A stretch of DNA of 28,028 bases from an uncultured Collinsella sp. (GTDB taxonomy: Bacteria > Actinomycetota > Coriobacteriia > Coriobacteriales > Coriobacteriaceae). Position numbers and translations under genes: made by a program. The notes below the pieces were generated by a model. The model did not search any database. It saw only the letters and a program-made list of their open reading frames with translations, and was not told the DNA's origin. Position 1 is the first letter of the stretch, and each line of letters opens with the position of its first letter. Location of the stretch: the NCBI GenBank assembly GCA_900758885.1, contig CAAETD010000005.1, positions 1 to 28,028 on the forward strand. The letters run 5' to 3'. This document shows, one piece after another, positions 6,268-12,964 of this stretch.

Positions 6268-7117
6268 GGATTAGCTCCCGGGCCAGACGGACAAAGTCGG
6301 CAACATCGAGCGTCTCGGCGCGCGTGGTGGGTGCGATACCGCAAACCTCAAAAGCGGCATCGAGCACGTCCTTGGCAAAACCGTTGGCGCTCATGGAATT
6401 TCGGACGGTCTTGCGCCGCTGAGCAAATGCAGCGTCGATCACACGAGCCACGAACTCGCGATCGAGCCCCTCGGGCACCACGCCGTCAACACGGTCGATA
6501 CGCACGACGGCCGAGTCCACGTGCGGCGCTGGCATAAAGCAACGCGGCGGCACCTCAAAGCGACCCGTCACCTGCGCATACAGGCCGAGCTTTGCCGTAT
6601 AGCCGCCATAGGTCTTGTTGCCCGGCACTGCGGCAATGCGATCGGCAACCTCCTTTTGCACCATGACCACGGCACGCTTGAGCGCGGGCATCGTCTGAAA
6701 AAACTGCAAGATGATCGTCGCCGCCACGTTATAGGGCAAGTTCGCGACAAATACCGTCGGCTCACCGCTGGCGGCCTGCTCAATCTGCTCCGGCGTCACC
6801 TTAAGCGCGTCGCCCATGATAAAGCGGAAGTTGGCGTAGTCGGCGGCGTGAGCATCGAGCACCGGCTCGAGCTCGGGATCGGCCTCGATCGACGTGACGC
6901 ACGCCGCCTCCTGCAACAGCGCAAGCGTGAGCGTACCAACGCCCGGACCAACCTCGAGCACGCGCTCATCGCCTGCAAGCTCGGCAAGCTCGCAAATGCG
7001 CTCAATTACATGGTTGTCGATCAGGAAATTCTGGCCCAGGCGATGCTTGGTCGCAAGGCCAAACTCCTCCAGCAGCTCCCTGGTGGCCGTGGGGTTTGCC
7101 AAAGGCGAAGTTGTCAT
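6257..7117 (-). CDS. rsmA: 16S rRNA dimethyladenosine transferase RsmA (KsgA)
   Basis: RsmA (KsgA) dimethylates the two adjacent adenosines in the loop of helix 45 of 16S rRNA (A1518/A1519 in E. coli numbering), a late check on small-subunit assembly. Visible motifs are HRLGQNFLID (residues 26-35), the SAM-binding glycine loop LEVGPGVGTLT (about residues 54-64), the acidic residue of SIEADPEL, and the catalytic motif NLPYN (about residue 125). The C-terminal domain contains FAQRRKTVRNSM, typical of the family. At 286 aa it has normal length. The ATG is preceded by GAGGAGG. It is separated from metG by a terminator, so it probably starts its own transcript, which continues into tatD. Confidence 0.97.
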   Translation of the reverse strand: MTTSPLANPTATRELLEEFGLATKHRLGQNFLIDNHVIERICELAELAGDERVLEVGPGVGTLTLALLQEAACVTSIEADPELEPVLDAHAADYANFRFIMGDALKVTPEQIEQAASGEPTVFVANLPYNVAATIILQFFQTMPALKRAVVMVQKEVADRIAAVPGNKTYGGYTAKLGLYAQVTGRFEVPPRCFMPAPHVDSAVVRIDRVDGVVPEGLDREFVARVIDAAFAQRRKTVRNSMSANGFAKDVLDAAFEVCGIAPTTRAETLDVADFVRLARELIHDA

Positions 7118-7154
7118 GGTTGCCTCCTCAGCATGATGGCGGCGTCTTGAAACA

Positions 7155-7184
7155 AAAGGGCATGGACCGTGGCGGCCATGCCCT
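7155..7184 (-). terminator. Terminator downstream of metG
   Basis: A perfect 10-bp stem AAGGGCATGG/CCATGCCCTT with a 10-base loop is followed by TTTTGTTT on the minus strand. It separates metG from rsmA. Confidence 0.88.
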
Positions 7185-7224
7185 TACAGCTAAACAGCAA
7201 ATTGCCGATATGGCGCGCTGCGTC

Positions 7225-8826
7225 TTAGCCCAGACGCGGGAACAGCGGCTCGCCCTTCTCGACAGGCTGACCGCCGGCAAGCAGGCCCCAAGCGCAAATG
7301 CCCTTGAGGTCGTCGGTCGCGGCCTCGTCCTCGCAGGACAGGCGGCGCAGGGCCTCGGCAGAGGTCTGAGGCATGAGCGGCATCAGCAGGTGGGCGGCAA
7401 TGCGGATGGCCTCGAGCAGGTTGTAGATCACAAACGCCAGCTCGTCAGCCTTGGCTTCGTCCTTGGCAAGTGCCCAAGGCTCGGAGTCCTCGATGTAGTG
7501 GTTGGCGGCATGGATGAGCTCCATGACCTCGTCCTTGGCTCCGCCGTAATCGAGCACGTCCATCTTGGCCATGTAGCGCTCGACCAGACCATCGGCAATC
7601 TTTGCCAGCGGGTTGTCGAACGCGTCGAACGATGCGGGCTTGGCGGGCGCGCAACCGTCAAAATACTTGCCGCTCATGTTGAGCGAACGCGAGATGAGGT
7701 TGCCCCAGCTGTTGGCCAGGTCGGCGTTGTAGACCTGCTCCATGCGGTCGAAGCTGATGGCACCGTCGGTGCCGGGGACGACGTCGGTCATAAAGTAGTA
7801 GCGATAGCCCTCGACGCCCAGCATGTCGATAACGTCCTGCGGAGCGATGGCGTTGCCGCGGCTCTTGGACATCTTCTCGGCCTTGCCGGTCTCGGCATTG
7901 CGCACGGTCAGGAAGCCGTGGGCAAAGACGTGCTCGGGCAGGGCCTCGCCGATGGCCATGAGCATGGCGGGCCAAATGACGCAGTGGAAGCGGATGATGT
8001 CCTTACCCACGATGTGGAACTGCGCGGGCCAGCGATAGGCCAGCTCGGCACGCGCCTCGTCGGTGTCGACACCGTAGCCGACGGCCGTCATATAGTTGAG
8101 CAGCGCATCGAACCACACGTAGGTCACGTGACCCTCGTCAAACGGGACCTGAATGCCCCAGTCAAAGCTCGTACGGCTCACGGAAAGGTCGTTGAGGCCG
8201 CCCTCGACAAAGCTGCGAACCTCGTTCATGCGGAACGCAGGCTCGACAAAGTCGGGATGCTCGTCATAGAGCTTAAGCAGCTTGTCCTGGAAGGCGGAAA
8301 GCTTAAAGAAGTAGGACTCCTCCTGCACGCGCTCAAGCGGACGGTGGCAGTCGGGGCACAGGTGCTGGCCGACGCTGCCGTACTCCTCGTCGCCCTTCTG
8401 GACCTGTGTATCGGTGAAGTAGGTCTCGTCAGGCACGCAATACCAGCCGTCGTAGCTGCCCTTATACAGGTAACCGGACTCCTTCATGCGCTCCCACAGG
8501 TACTGCACGGCATGATGCTGGCGCGGCTCGGTGGTGCGGATGAAGTCGTCGTTGGAAATCTCGAGCTTGCTCCAAAGCTCCTTGAAGTGCGGGGCCTGGC
8601 TGTCGGTCCACTCCTGCGGCGTCATGCCATGCTTGGCTGCGGCCTCGGCGACCTTCTCGCCGTGCTCGTCCATGCCGGTCAGGAACTTGACGTTATAGCC
8701 GGCGGAGCGACGATAACGGGCCTGAACGTCGGCGATGATGGTGGAATAAGCCGTGCCCAGGTGCGGATCGGCGTTGACGTAGTAGATGGGCGTCGTGATA
8801 AAGAACGAAGGCTTGCTTTGATCCAT
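7225..8826 (-). CDS. metG: Methionine--tRNA ligase
   Basis: MetRS charges initiator and elongator tRNA-Met. It is a class I synthetase with the HIGH-type motif HLGT (residues 22-25) and the KMSKS loop (318-322, KMSKSRGN). The insertion domain contains Cys130-Val-Pro-Asp133 and a Cys157-Pro-Asp-Cys160-His161 knuckle. The first knuckle therefore lacks the second cysteine seen in zinc-type enzymes, so zinc binding is uncertain. The anticodon-binding helical domain occupies the last 180 residues or so. At 533 aa it lacks the C-terminal EMAP/Trbp111-like tRNA-binding domain found in some longer MetRS enzymes. The ATG follows GGAGG at a normal distance. It lies 69 bp downstream of rsmI and ends at a strong terminator. 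Confidence 0.97.
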   Translation of the reverse strand: MDQSKPSFFITTPIYYVNADPHLGTAYSTIIADVQARYRRSAGYNVKFLTGMDEHGEKVAEAAAKHGMTPQEWTDSQAPHFKELWSKLEISNDDFIRTTEPRQHHAVQYLWERMKESGYLYKGSYDGWYCVPDETYFTDTQVQKGDEEYGSVGQHLCPDCHRPLERVQEESYFFKLSAFQDKLLKLYDEHPDFVEPAFRMNEVRSFVEGGLNDLSVSRTSFDWGIQVPFDEGHVTYVWFDALLNYMTAVGYGVDTDEARAELAYRWPAQFHIVGKDIIRFHCVIWPAMLMAIGEALPEHVFAHGFLTVRNAETGKAEKMSKSRGNAIAPQDVIDMLGVEGYRYYFMTDVVPGTDGAISFDRMEQVYNADLANSWGNLISRSLNMSGKYFDGCAPAKPASFDAFDNPLAKIADGLVERYMAKMDVLDYGGAKDEVMELIHAANHYIEDSEPWALAKDEAKADELAFVIYNLLEAIRIAAHLLMPLMPQTSAEALRRLSCEDEAATDDLKGICAWGLLAGGQPVEKGEPLFPRLG

Positions 8827-8895
8827 GGGGTTTGTCCTCCAGAAAAACGTTGCATACAGAGGATGATTCTAGCGCAAGGGCTGGATATCCTCCAT

Positions 8896-9774
8896 CTATT
8901 GCATATCGAGCACCATGGCATAGACATCGCGCTTGCGGCGCGAATACTTCTGAGACAGGCGCTTGGCCACTGCAGACGCGGGCTCCCCCTCCTCGAGCGC
9001 GGCGCGGATATCCTCGCGCAGGGCCTCGTCGTGATCCGCTGCCGCGGCGCCAACCGGCACGGCACCGGCCTCCTCATCCTCGCTCAGCGGCGCGATGACC
9101 AGCGCAATCTCGCCCTTTACCTCGCCGCGAGCACGCAGCTCCTCGGCAAGCTGGGCAGCGGGCCCGCGCAAGACTTCCTCGTGCAGCTTGGTGAGCTCGC
9201 GGCAGACGGCAACCTCACGCTGGGGAAAGACCTCCACCACGGCCTCGAGCGTCGCCACGATGCGATGTGGAGACTCGTAGAAGATGAGCGCGCCGGGCAC
9301 CACGGCAAGGCGCTGCAAACGGCGCACACGGTCGCCGTGCTTTCGGCCCAAAAAGCCCTCGAAGAAAAAATGCTCGCAGGGAATGCCGGACGAAACGAGC
9401 GCCGTGACGCAAGCAGAGGGCCCGGGAATAACTTCTACGGGCACATCGGCCTCACGTGCCGCCTCGACCAGCGCCTGGCCGGGATCGGACACGCTCGGCA
9501 TGCCGGCGTCCGAGGCAAAGGCGAGGGTCTCCCCCGCCAGCAGACGGTCGACTAGGCCGGCGGCGCGGCTGGCGATCACATTCTCGTCGCAACGGACAAG
9601 CGGCTTGGAAATGCCCAGGTGCATCAGCAGCTTTGACGTCACACGCGTGTCTTCGCAGCAGATGGCATCGGCGGCGGCAAACGCCTCGCCAACGCGCGGG
9701 GACAGGTCGCCCAGGTTGCCGATGGGCGTGCCGACCACATAGAGTTTGCCCGTATGGGCGCTGTTTTGCGTCAT
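8896..9774 (-). CDS. rsmI: 16S rRNA cytidine-1402 2'-O-methyltransferase RsmI
   Basis: RsmI methylates the ribose of C1402 in the decoding centre of 16S rRNA with S-adenosylmethionine. The tetrapyrrole-methylase-like fold is clear: LYVVGTPIGNLGDLSPR (residues 11-27), CEDTRVTSKLL (40-50), FASDAGMPSVSDPG (about 86-99), then EVIPGPSA and FEGFLGRK. The C-terminal helical domain ends with SRRKRDVYAM, as expected. At 292 aa it is normal. The ATG lies 6 bases after the stop of the upstream GH5-like gene, so it is probably translated from a common transcript that runs on to metG. No strong ribosome-binding site is seen, which fits translational coupling. Confidence 0.96.
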   Translation of the reverse strand: MTQNSAHTGKLYVVGTPIGNLGDLSPRVGEAFAAADAICCEDTRVTSKLLMHLGISKPLVRCDENVIASRAAGLVDRLLAGETLAFASDAGMPSVSDPGQALVEAAREADVPVEVIPGPSACVTALVSSGIPCEHFFFEGFLGRKHGDRVRRLQRLAVVPGALIFYESPHRIVATLEAVVEVFPQREVAVCRELTKLHEEVLRGPAAQLAEELRARGEVKGEIALVIAPLSEDEEAGAVPVGAAAADHDEALREDIRAALEEGEPASAVAKRLSQKYSRRKRDVYAMVLDMQ

Positions 9775-9780
9775 ATCAAC

Positions 9781-10842
9781 CTATTCAATCATGCCGCGCT
9801 CGAGCGTACCGAGCGCCGCGCGGGCGTCCCATGCTGCAATGCGCTTCTCGGTCTTCCACGTTTGGAAGAACCAACCGGCAGCCGGCGCAAACGAAGCCAG
9901 CTGATTGGCGATAAACACGCGCTCGTAGGCATTGCGGCCCTCGGGCGTAACCGACGAGTTGGCAAAGATCGCCGCGCCCGACCATTCGCCCACCAGCACG
10001 GGGAACCCAGTCGAAATCGCTTCTTTGAGCTCGCGCTTGTTGCGCGAAATCGCCGTCGTCAGCCCGCGGGGGCTCGTGATATCGAGCGCATACTCGTCAC
10101 GGTAATGGTACAGGTGAAGGTCCATGTAGACGTTCTTGTACTTGGCGCCGCGCATAAAATGCTTCCACTCGTTGGGATGCCCCGACGACGAGAAGACGAC
10201 GATCTTATCCTCGGGCATATACGAACGGACGAGCTCATAGGCATCGCGATAGAAATTGCGCAGGTAGTGGGCCGGAATGCCATCCGTCATGGCAAAGAGG
10301 CTCTTGCGGACGCTCATCTGCGGCGTATCCAGCAGCTCAATGCCCAGCAGGCTCTCGGCCTCGCCGTAGCGATCGGCCAGGCGCTCGAGCACGTCGAGTG
10401 CCACATGACGGCCGTTGGTGGACGAATGCCACTCGGCAACAGCCTCTGGCGTGGTGGGCGAATCATTGGAATCGCCCTGGCCACCGGGCACAGTTGCCAG
10501 ATCGAGCAGCACGCGGATGTCGTACTTGGCAGCCCACTCAATTGCACGGTCGATGTAGTCGACAACCGAGATGTAGGAGGCATCGGACTCCTGTGAGCCA
10601 AAGGCATACCAAGGCACCGGCAGGCGCACGGCGTTGAGGCCGATCTGCGCCATGCGACGGAAATCATCCTCGCTCACAAACGTCTCGTAATGACGGCGCA
10701 TGCGCTCGTTATAGGCGGCGGTGCCCATGGCCTCCTGCAGCTCGGCCGCGTTGGATGCACCGGTCGCCGCGTACAGCGACGGGGTCACCCAAGGCTCGGG
10801 AATAAACCAGCCAGAGAGATTAACGCCGAGTATCCTCTCCAT
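9781..10842 (-). CDS. GH5-like exo-beta-glucanase homologue, probably catalytically altered
   Basis: The sequence aligns by eye with exo-beta-1,3-glucanase-type GH5 proteins: GVNLSGWFIPEPWVTPSLY (residues 6-24), HYETFVSEDDF (51-61), GLNAVRLPVPWYAF (68-81), LLGIELL before the acid/base site (165-171), LHLYHY (242-247), PVLVGEWSGA (281-290) and GWFFQTWKTEK near the end. The nucleophile Glu286 in VGEW is present, but the acid/base motif NEP reads Asp172-Thr173-Pro174, and the conserved histidine of DLHGAPG is alanine (116). Normal retaining hydrolysis is therefore unlikely. There is no signal peptide, so the protein should be cytosolic. The ATG at 10842 follows GGGGGCAG; the open frame extends upstream but enters the tRNA-Phe element. 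It is the first gene of a likely operon with rsmI and metG. Confidence 0.85.
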   Translation of the reverse strand: MERILGVNLSGWFIPEPWVTPSLYAATGASNAAELQEAMGTAAYNERMRRHYETFVSEDDFRRMAQIGLNAVRLPVPWYAFGSQESDASYISVVDYIDRAIEWAAKYDIRVLLDLATVPGGQGDSNDSPTTPEAVAEWHSSTNGRHVALDVLERLADRYGEAESLLGIELLDTPQMSVRKSLFAMTDGIPAHYLRNFYRDAYELVRSYMPEDKIVVFSSSGHPNEWKHFMRGAKYKNVYMDLHLYHYRDEYALDITSPRGLTTAISRNKRELKEAISTGFPVLVGEWSGAAIFANSSVTPEGRNAYERVFIANQLASFAPAAGWFFQTWKTEKRIAAWDARAALGTLERGMIE

Positions 10843-11099
10843 CACTGCCCCCTTTTGAATCATACGGGCTAAGCCCGCATCGCTCTTGCATGACATATCT
10901 ATCGATTTGAGTATACCCGCGCATGCAGACAGGCGACCGAACGGTCTACAAAGTGGCGCAAAAGTGGGAGGAATGTCTGGGACAGGTGGGCACGAGCTGG
11001 TGCGCCGAGATGTGCGCGCACGTCGGAAGTAAGCGCCGGAAAGCGCATCCCACTCTGAAGCCAAATTCCGGGACGCAATTTCCGCAGAGTCCTCGATAG
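10843..11099. other. Leader and spacer upstream of the GH5-like gene
   Basis: No convincing gene is seen. On the minus strand a TATACT -10 candidate lies at 10910-10915, 68 bases before the GH5-like ATG, without a good -35 box. A small hairpin CGGGC-TAA-GCCCG lies at 10865-10877 in the leader. The segment 10950-11099 holds nothing I can name and borders the repeat beginning at 11100. Confidence 0.5.
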
Positions 11100-11158
11100 A
11101 AGAAAAGGACCCCTTTGCAGAAGTCCTAGTCAATTCAAGGTGGCGGGGAAGGGAATCG
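11100..11158 (-). repeat. Partial duplicate of the tRNA-Phe 3' end with its terminator
   Basis: These 59 bases match 11286-11344 with a single difference. The block contains the terminator hairpin and the final 3' part of tRNA-Phe up to GGGAATCG on the plus strand, which is the end of the T loop. The break inside the T loop is close to that of the tRNA-Leu duplicate. Confidence 0.88.
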
Positions 11159-11285
11159 CGTCCGCGCGCTGCGCGGACGGACCGCTGCGGCGCTTACGCG
11201 CCTTGCGAGCTGCGCTGGCAAACGCTTACGCGTTTACTCAGCTCCGCGCCCTCACGGGGTTCGATTCCATGTGGGGGCTGCATAA
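11159..11285 (+). other. Hairpin-rich insert ending in a T-arm look-alike (tRNA-Phe site)
   Basis: The segment carries three clean hairpins in series: CGTCCGCGC-GCT-GCGCGGACG (11159-11179, 9 bp), GGCGC-TTAC-GCGCC (11189-11202) and AAACGC-TTAC-GCGTTT (11220-11235). It ends in GGGGTTCGATTCC (11256-11268), which repeats the sense T loop of tRNA-Phe on the opposite strand, and then CATAA at 11281-11285. Order and spacing mirror the tRNA-Leu site at 5049-5177. There is no coding potential. It is interpreted as a second member of the same unnamed element. Confidence 0.6.
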
Positions 11286-11291
11286 AAGAAA

Positions 11292-11313
11292 AGGACCCCT
11301 TTGCAGAGGTCCT
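11292..11313 (-). terminator. Terminator of tRNA-Phe
   Basis: Hairpin AGGACC/GGTCCT, followed on the minus strand by TTTTCTTTTATG. It lies 13 bases beyond the tRNA 3' end. A near-identical copy occurs at about 11106-11127 in the duplicate. Confidence 0.78.
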
Positions 11314-11326
11314 AGTCAATTCAAGG

Positions 11327-11399
<73 letters not shown>

Positions 11400-11431
11400 A
11401 TTTGAGGTGTGCCTTGTTTCAAGGCTTGATT

Positions 11432-11459
11432 AGTATAACCAAGGACGCGTTCCGGTCAA
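11432..11459 (-). promoter_or_regulatory. Promoter of tRNA-Phe
   Basis: Minus-strand TTGACC (11454-11459) and TATACT (11432-11437) are separated by 16 bases, about 32 bases upstream of the tRNA. These are near-consensus boxes for the housekeeping sigma factor. Confidence 0.8.
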
Positions 11460-11522
11460 CCGAGAATTTTAAAAAAGTTTTTGAGCACAGCCTCGGTTCT
11501 ATAAATCGGCACGTCAGAGGCA

Positions 11523-11810
11523 TCAGCCGGCAGCAAGAAGTTTTTCACTCAGAGCCGCACGGGCAAACTCACTTGGCGTCATCCCCTCGGCAGCCGCCCG
11601 TCGACGAATGGCCTCCTTCATTCCCAGAGGAATCTTGACCGACAGCGTTGCCGTCCCCTCACCTGAGAGCGGGGGCCGTCCATGCACGATCCCACCAACG
11701 GTGTGTTCGCCATCCGGAAACTCTCCGCGCTCGTACGACTCGCACCACGCGTCAATCATTTCATCCGTTACAACCTGACCATTAGCGGCCGTATACGTCT
11801 TGCCCATCAT
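11523..11810 (-). CDS. Ribbon-helix-helix antitoxin-like protein
   Basis: A 95-aa protein with an N-terminal acidic segment (VTDEMIDAWCESYERGEFPDG, about residues 14-34, here in two parts), a GRPPLSGEG linker and a C-terminal ribbon-helix-helix: strand ATLSVKIP, helix LGMKEAIRRRAAAEG, turn TPSEF, helix ARAALSEKLL. This is the layout of CopG-type antitoxins that bind their own promoter and neutralise a partner toxin. It overlaps the stop of the upstream toxin-like gene (ATGA), so toxin precedes antitoxin as in brnTA-like pairs. A second ATG three bases downstream has slightly better spacing to AAGGGGG and may be the true start. The assignment as an antitoxin is inference from fold and context. 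Confidence 0.8.
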   Translation of the reverse strand: MMGKTYTAANGQVVTDEMIDAWCESYERGEFPDGEHTVGGIVHGRPPLSGEGTATLSVKIPLGMKEAIRRRAAAEGMTPSEFARAALSEKLLAAG

Positions 11811-12073
11811 CGACCCCCTTGCCGAGCCTGTTCAATCTCCTGCCAAAATTTCTTCTGGACTGGAGACAAGGCATGAATGATAAGCCACCCACGGACAAGC
11901 TCGGCCGCGACAAGCTCCACGCTTCGTCCGTCTGGGAGCCATCCAATCGCAAGCCATCTCGGCGGCTCGTCCTTCGACTCGCGACGAATGCACTCAGTAA
12001 CCGCAAGCCAAGCGCTAAGCACCTGCTTTTCCGTCAGGTGCTTTTTAGCGTTGGGATGAATCTCAACATCCAT
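11807..12073 (-). CDS. BrnT/RelE-like toxin candidate
   Basis: An 88-aa basic protein that begins MDVEIHPNAKKHLTEKQVL, continues with RWLAIGWLPDGRSVELVAAEL and ends IHALSPVQKKFWQEIEQ. This helix-strand-strand-strand-helix pattern, with an N-terminal HPNAxKH segment and a C-terminal IIHA-xxxxxKF block, resembles small actinobacterial toxins of the BrnT/RelE-like ribonuclease type that are paired with ribbon-helix-helix antitoxins. The ATG at 12073 is preceded by GGAGGAGAAG; the open frame extends further upstream without a ribosome-binding site. Ribonuclease activity is inferred, not shown. The next gene (antitoxin-like) overlaps by 4 bases. The pair sits between tRNA-Phe and the Tad operon, a typical place for transferred cargo. 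Confidence 0.7.
   Translation of the reverse strand: MDVEIHPNAKKHLTEKQVLSAWLAVTECIRRESKDEPPRWLAIGWLPDGRSVELVAAELVRGWLIIHALSPVQKKFWQEIEQARQGGR
12013..12050. other. Hairpin within the start of the toxin-like gene
   Basis: The coding region contains CGCTAAGCACCTG (12013-12025) and CAGGTGCTTTTTAGCG (12035-12050), which pair over about 13 bp with a T-rich bulge. On the plus strand the hairpin is followed by a T run inside the stem and looks like a terminator. On the toxin transcript it spans codons 9 to 20 and could slow translation. Its role is inferred only. Confidence 0.5.
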
Positions 12074-12131
12074 GCATCTTCTCCTCCATCTTACCCAATT
12101 TCGTATGACGAAAGTCCACTGTCGCCAATTC

Positions 12132-12491
12132 TTAAGCCGGCACGCGTTGGAGAGCAGGGGTCGAAACAATGATTGAAGGACGCTCTAGTACGGCCCAGGC
12201 GCCGGGGCAGGAGCACATGCGCCAAGGGCGGACGTTTTCGTAGCGCGCGAGGATATTGCCGTCGCGATCGATGAAGGCGATGTCGATGGGATAGGCCATA
12301 AAACACGTATGGACCGAAGAGCAGCGTGGAAACGCCATGACGAGCGGCAGGCCGTTGGCGGCAACCGGACGCCGTCCCAGCATGCCGCGCAGGCGCACGA
12401 CAAACGACTCCGCCACCACAAACTCGGCCGGCGTCCAACCCAGCCTATTGAGTGCCCGCGCGTAGGCGATGTAGGACGAGACCGCGGTCAC
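12132..12491 (-). CDS. DUF192 family protein
   Basis: A 119-aa protein of the DUF192 family, a small mostly beta domain of unknown biochemical function that is frequently found in or next to Tad pilus loci. The family signature is clear: FVVRLRGMLGRRP (about residues 30-42), LPLVMAFPRCSSVHTCFMAYPID (in two parts around 48-70), AFIDRDGNILARYENVRPWR, and the C-terminal GAWAVLERP. There is no signal peptide. The most likely start is GTG at 12491, which overlaps the stop of the upstream TadE-like gene (GTGA) with a GGGTGG upstream; an ATG at 12512 is an alternative. It is the last gene of the Tad operon. Confidence 0.85.
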   Translation of the reverse strand: MTAVSSYIAYARALNRLGWTPAEFVVAESFVVRLRGMLGRRPVAANGLPLVMAFPRCSSVHTCFMAYPIDIAFIDRDGNILARYENVRPWRMCSCPGAWAVLERPSIIVSTPALQRVPA

Positions 12492-12964
12492 ATGACCACC
12501 CCCGGACGCCATGGATCGACCGTCACCGCACGCTCGTGCGACAACGTTGTCGGCGCCCCCAGCGGCACGCCAGCGATGCTGAGAGAAGTCGGCCACGGCT
12601 CATAGTGCATGGTGCAGGTGTAGGTCCTAAACGTACCGGATAGGGAGAGCAGGCCACCATCCGATGCCTTCGCACCTTGCTCGCTCGACACTTCGATCTG
12701 TAAGTCATAGCCTTCCATGGCATTCAGAATTTGAGTCTGAACCGTCGCCGAGGCATCGGCAGAGCTTTCGTCGCCCTCCCCCTCCGACGCCACGGCATGC
12801 GCTAGCACGATGTCGGGCACCACGCGGTCGAAGCGCGCGACAGCGCTGGCAAAGATCATGACGTTGTACACGATGAGTGCCAGCACCAGCAAAACGGGCG
12901 TAACCACTGCCATCTCCACCGTCGCTTGGGCGCGCTCCTCGCGCAGACGCATGCGGATACTCAT
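12488..12964 (-). CDS. TadE/TadF-like pseudopilin
   Basis: A 158-aa minor pilin-like protein of the Tad system. The N-terminus reads MSIRMRLREERAQATVEMAV and continues into a hydrophobic helix to about residue 40. The presumed prepilin-peptidase site is Ala12|Gln13, which leaves Glu at position 5 of the mature protein as in type IV pseudopilins. The rest is an extracytoplasmic domain with a single disulphide-capable cysteine (TYTCTMHYEPW). It begins at ATG 12964, which overlaps the TAA of the tadG-like gene by one base (TAATG). TadE and TadF are needed for Flp pilus assembly in characterised systems. Confidence 0.86.
   Translation of the reverse strand: MSIRMRLREERAQATVEMAVVTPVLLVLALIVYNVMIFASAVARFDRVVPDIVLAHAVASEGEGDESSADASATVQTQILNAMEGYDLQIEVSSEQGAKASDGGLLSLSGTFRTYTCTMHYEPWPTSLSIAGVPLGAPTTLSHERAVTVDPWRPGVVM

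Noticed and set aside
7096..9555. Long forward open frame of 819 codons opposite metG and rsmI
   Set aside because: It lies antisense to two clearly identified genes, has Gly/Leu/His/Val-rich sequence with no recognisable domain, and arises from GC-biased third positions of the real genes.
10843..11133. N-terminal extension of the GH5-like protein by 97 residues
   Set aside because: The extension starts in the tRNA-Phe duplicate, is Arg/Ser/Pro rich and matches no GH5 family part; the internal ATG at 10842 begins exactly where family similarity begins.
11400..12131. Prophage or integrative element at tRNA-Phe
   Set aside because: No integrase, phage gene or attachment-site repeat pair bracketing cargo is present; only the toxin-antitoxin-like pair lies there.
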